Shown here in pieces: positions 13,544 through 14,792 of a DNA stretch of 14,792 bases. Location of the stretch: positions 1 to 14,792 of the forward strand of contig CAJUSL010000045.1 of NCBI GenBank assembly GCA_910589135.1. Reading direction: 5' to 3'. The notes under the pieces are model-generated. The model was given only the letters and a program-made list of their open reading frames with translations. It did not search any database and was not told the DNA's origin. The position numbers and the translations under genes are program-made. This DNA comes from an uncultured Eggerthellaceae bacterium (GTDB taxonomy: Bacteria; Actinomycetota; Coriobacteriia; Coriobacteriales; Eggerthellaceae). Numbering within the stretch: position 1 is the first letter of the stretch; each line of letters opens with the position of its first letter.

Positions 13544-14792
13544 ATGACCGAGGAAGAAAAGGCAGCCCGTCCTATCCCGGGCGATGCGGACTACCCGTTG
13601 CATTCCGAGCTCACCATAGGCGCCTATTTCAAGGAGCAGGTGGCCGTGGATCCCGACCACGAGTTCGTGGTGTATCCCGACCGTATGCTGCGTTGGGCCT
13701 ATCGCGACTTCGACGAGCGCACCGACCAGCTGGCCAAGGGCCTGATGGCCATCGGCATGAAGCCCGGCGACCACCTGGGCGTGTGGGCGCGCAACATTCC
13801 CGACTGGCTCACGTTCATGTACGCCTGCGCCAAGGCGGGCATCGTCATGGTCACGGTGAACCCGGTGTACAAGAGCCACGAGCTGGACTTCGTGCTGAAG
13901 CAGTCGGACATGAAGGCGCTGTGCGTCATCGACGCCTACCGCGACGTGGACTACCTGCAGATCATCCGCGACCTGGTGCCCGAATCGCTCGAGCAGCAGC
14001 GCGGCTTCCTCGACAGCGAGACGTACCCCTTCCTGAAGAACCTCATCTATATGGGCCCCGAGAAGCACCGCGGCTTCTACAGCGTGCCCGAGCTGCTGCT
14101 GCTGGGCCAGCACCGACCCGACACCGATTTGGAATGGGCCCAGGCGCAGTTCGACAACAACGACGTGGTCATGATGCAGTACACCAGCGGCACCACGGGC
14201 TTCCCGAAAGGCGTCATGCTCACGCATCGCAACATCCTGAACAACGGCTTCTACATCGGCGAGGGCCAGAAGCTCGGGCCTGAGGACCGCGTGTGCCTGC
14301 CCGTGCCGTTCTTCCATTGCTTCGGCTGCGTGTTGGGCGTGATGGCCAACCTGACGCATCGCTCCACCATGCTCATCGTGGAGGACTTCGACGCGGGGCT
14401 GGTGCTGCAGGCGCTGCACAAGGAGAAGGCGACGGCCGTCTACGGCGTGCCCACCATGTTCATCGCCGAGCTGAACCACCCCGACTTCGACACGTTCGAC
14501 CTGTCGCACATGCGCACGGGCATCATGGCCGGCAGTCCCTGCCCGCCCGAGACCATGCGCGAGGTCATGGACAAGATGAACATGACCGAGATCACCATCT
14601 GCTACGGCCTGACCGAGACGAGCCCCGTGTTCACGCAGACCTCGGCCGACGACGACATCGAGCACAAGTGCGAGACGGTGGGCAAGAAGCACCCGCCTGT
14701 GGACGTGCGCGTAATCGACCCAGCCGACGGGCACATCTGCGGCGTAGGCGAGCCGGGCGAGCTGTGCTGCAAGGGCTACAACGTCATGAAGG
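13544..14792 (+). CDS. AMP-forming acyl-CoA ligase, cut by the window end
   Basis: The 416 visible residues belong to the ANL (AMP-binding) superfamily, which activates a carboxylic acid with ATP and joins it to CoA. Motif A3, YTSGTTGFPKGV, is at 213-224; motif A5, YGLTETSP, at 354-361; and GEPGELCCKGYNVMK (402-416) begins the A6/A7 region as the window ends. The missing part should hold the hinge and the C-terminal lid with the catalytic Lys. FadD-type or medium/long-chain acid specificity is likely from overall layout, but the substrate cannot be fixed. AGGGGGG (13533-13539) lies four bases upstream of the ATG and shares bases with the stop of the regulator gene. Confidence 0.93.
   Translation, partial: MTEEEKAARPIPGDADYPLHSELTIGAYFKEQVAVDPDHEFVVYPDRMLRWAYRDFDERTDQLAKGLMAIGMKPGDHLGVWARNIPDWLTFMYACAKAGIVMVTVNPVYKSHELDFVLKQSDMKALCVIDAYRDVDYLQIIRDLVPESLEQQRGFLDSETYPFLKNLIYMGPEKHRGFYSVPELLLLGQHRPDTDLEWAQAQFDNNDVVMMQYTSGTTGFPKGVMLTHRNILNNGFYIGEGQKLGPEDRVCLPVPFFHCFGCVLGVMANLTHRSTMLIVEDFDAGLVLQALHKEKATAVYGVPTMFIAELNHPDFDTFDLSHMRTGIMAGSPCPPETMREVMDKMNMTEITICYGLTETSPVFTQTSADDDIEHKCETVGKKHPPVDVRVIDPADGHICGVGEPGELCCKGYNVMK

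Noticed and set aside
12749..14734. 661-codon minus-strand frame opposite the XRE-cupin and ligase genes
   Set aside because: The opposite strand carries two clear families; this frame is His/Val/Arg-rich shadow sequence.

Overview
The window is high-GC, densely packed bacterial DNA with strong G/C preference at third codon positions, frequent AGGAGG-type ribosome binding sites and some GTG/TTG starts. The mix of genes (an XRE-cupin regulator ahead of an acyl-CoA ligase, a Pro/Gln-rich small membrane protein, a sorting-signal surface protein, VanZ/RDD and XRE-membrane proteins) fits a Gram-positive actinobacterium. It looks most like the Coriobacteriia/Eggerthellaceae, but that is inference from gene content; no rRNA or marker gene is present to prove it.

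Layout. (1) 2-637: the 3' end of a surface protein with a Gly/Asp/Asn linker and an LPXTG-like sorting signal (LQATGD). (2) 892-1689, plus: a 57-residue one-helix membrane protein and an XRE regulator with three membrane segments, in the same frame and separated by one TAG. (3) 1962-6193, plus: a compact run of short-chain dehydrogenase, isochorismatase-like cysteine hydrolase, membrane-anchored endonuclease/exonuclease/phosphatase-fold (EEP) enzyme and glycerol kinase. A 9-bp inverted repeat includes the ribosome binding site of its first gene. (4) 6281-8314, minus: a VanZ/RDD membrane protein followed by three small ORFs. The last two form a tight pair, and one of them looks distantly like a RelE/HigB-type toxin. 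(5) 8634-9179, plus: a GNAT acetyltransferase, convergent with (6) 9208-10134, minus: a RarD-type permease. (7) 10180-10671, plus: the remnant of an MFS drug-efflux gene with its front and probably its middle missing. (8) 10866-12194, plus: the branched-chain amino acid carrier BrnQ, bracketed by repeats sharing CGTCCCCTG. (9) 12273-12752, minus: a Pro/Gln-repeat membrane protein, divergent from (10) 12956-14792, plus: an XRE-cupin regulator and an AMP-forming acyl-CoA ligase cut by the window end.

Most of the window is ordinary metabolism and transport. The least explained parts are the small-gene pair at 6281-6900 with its upstream VanZ/RDD gene, the micro-membrane-protein/regulator pair at 892-1689, the possible ribosome-site-sequestering repeat at 1900-1957, the repeats around brnQ, and two minus-strand genes that appear to be transcribed with almost no leader. 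I did not find an obvious large undescribed system, CRISPR array, insertion sequence or RNA gene.
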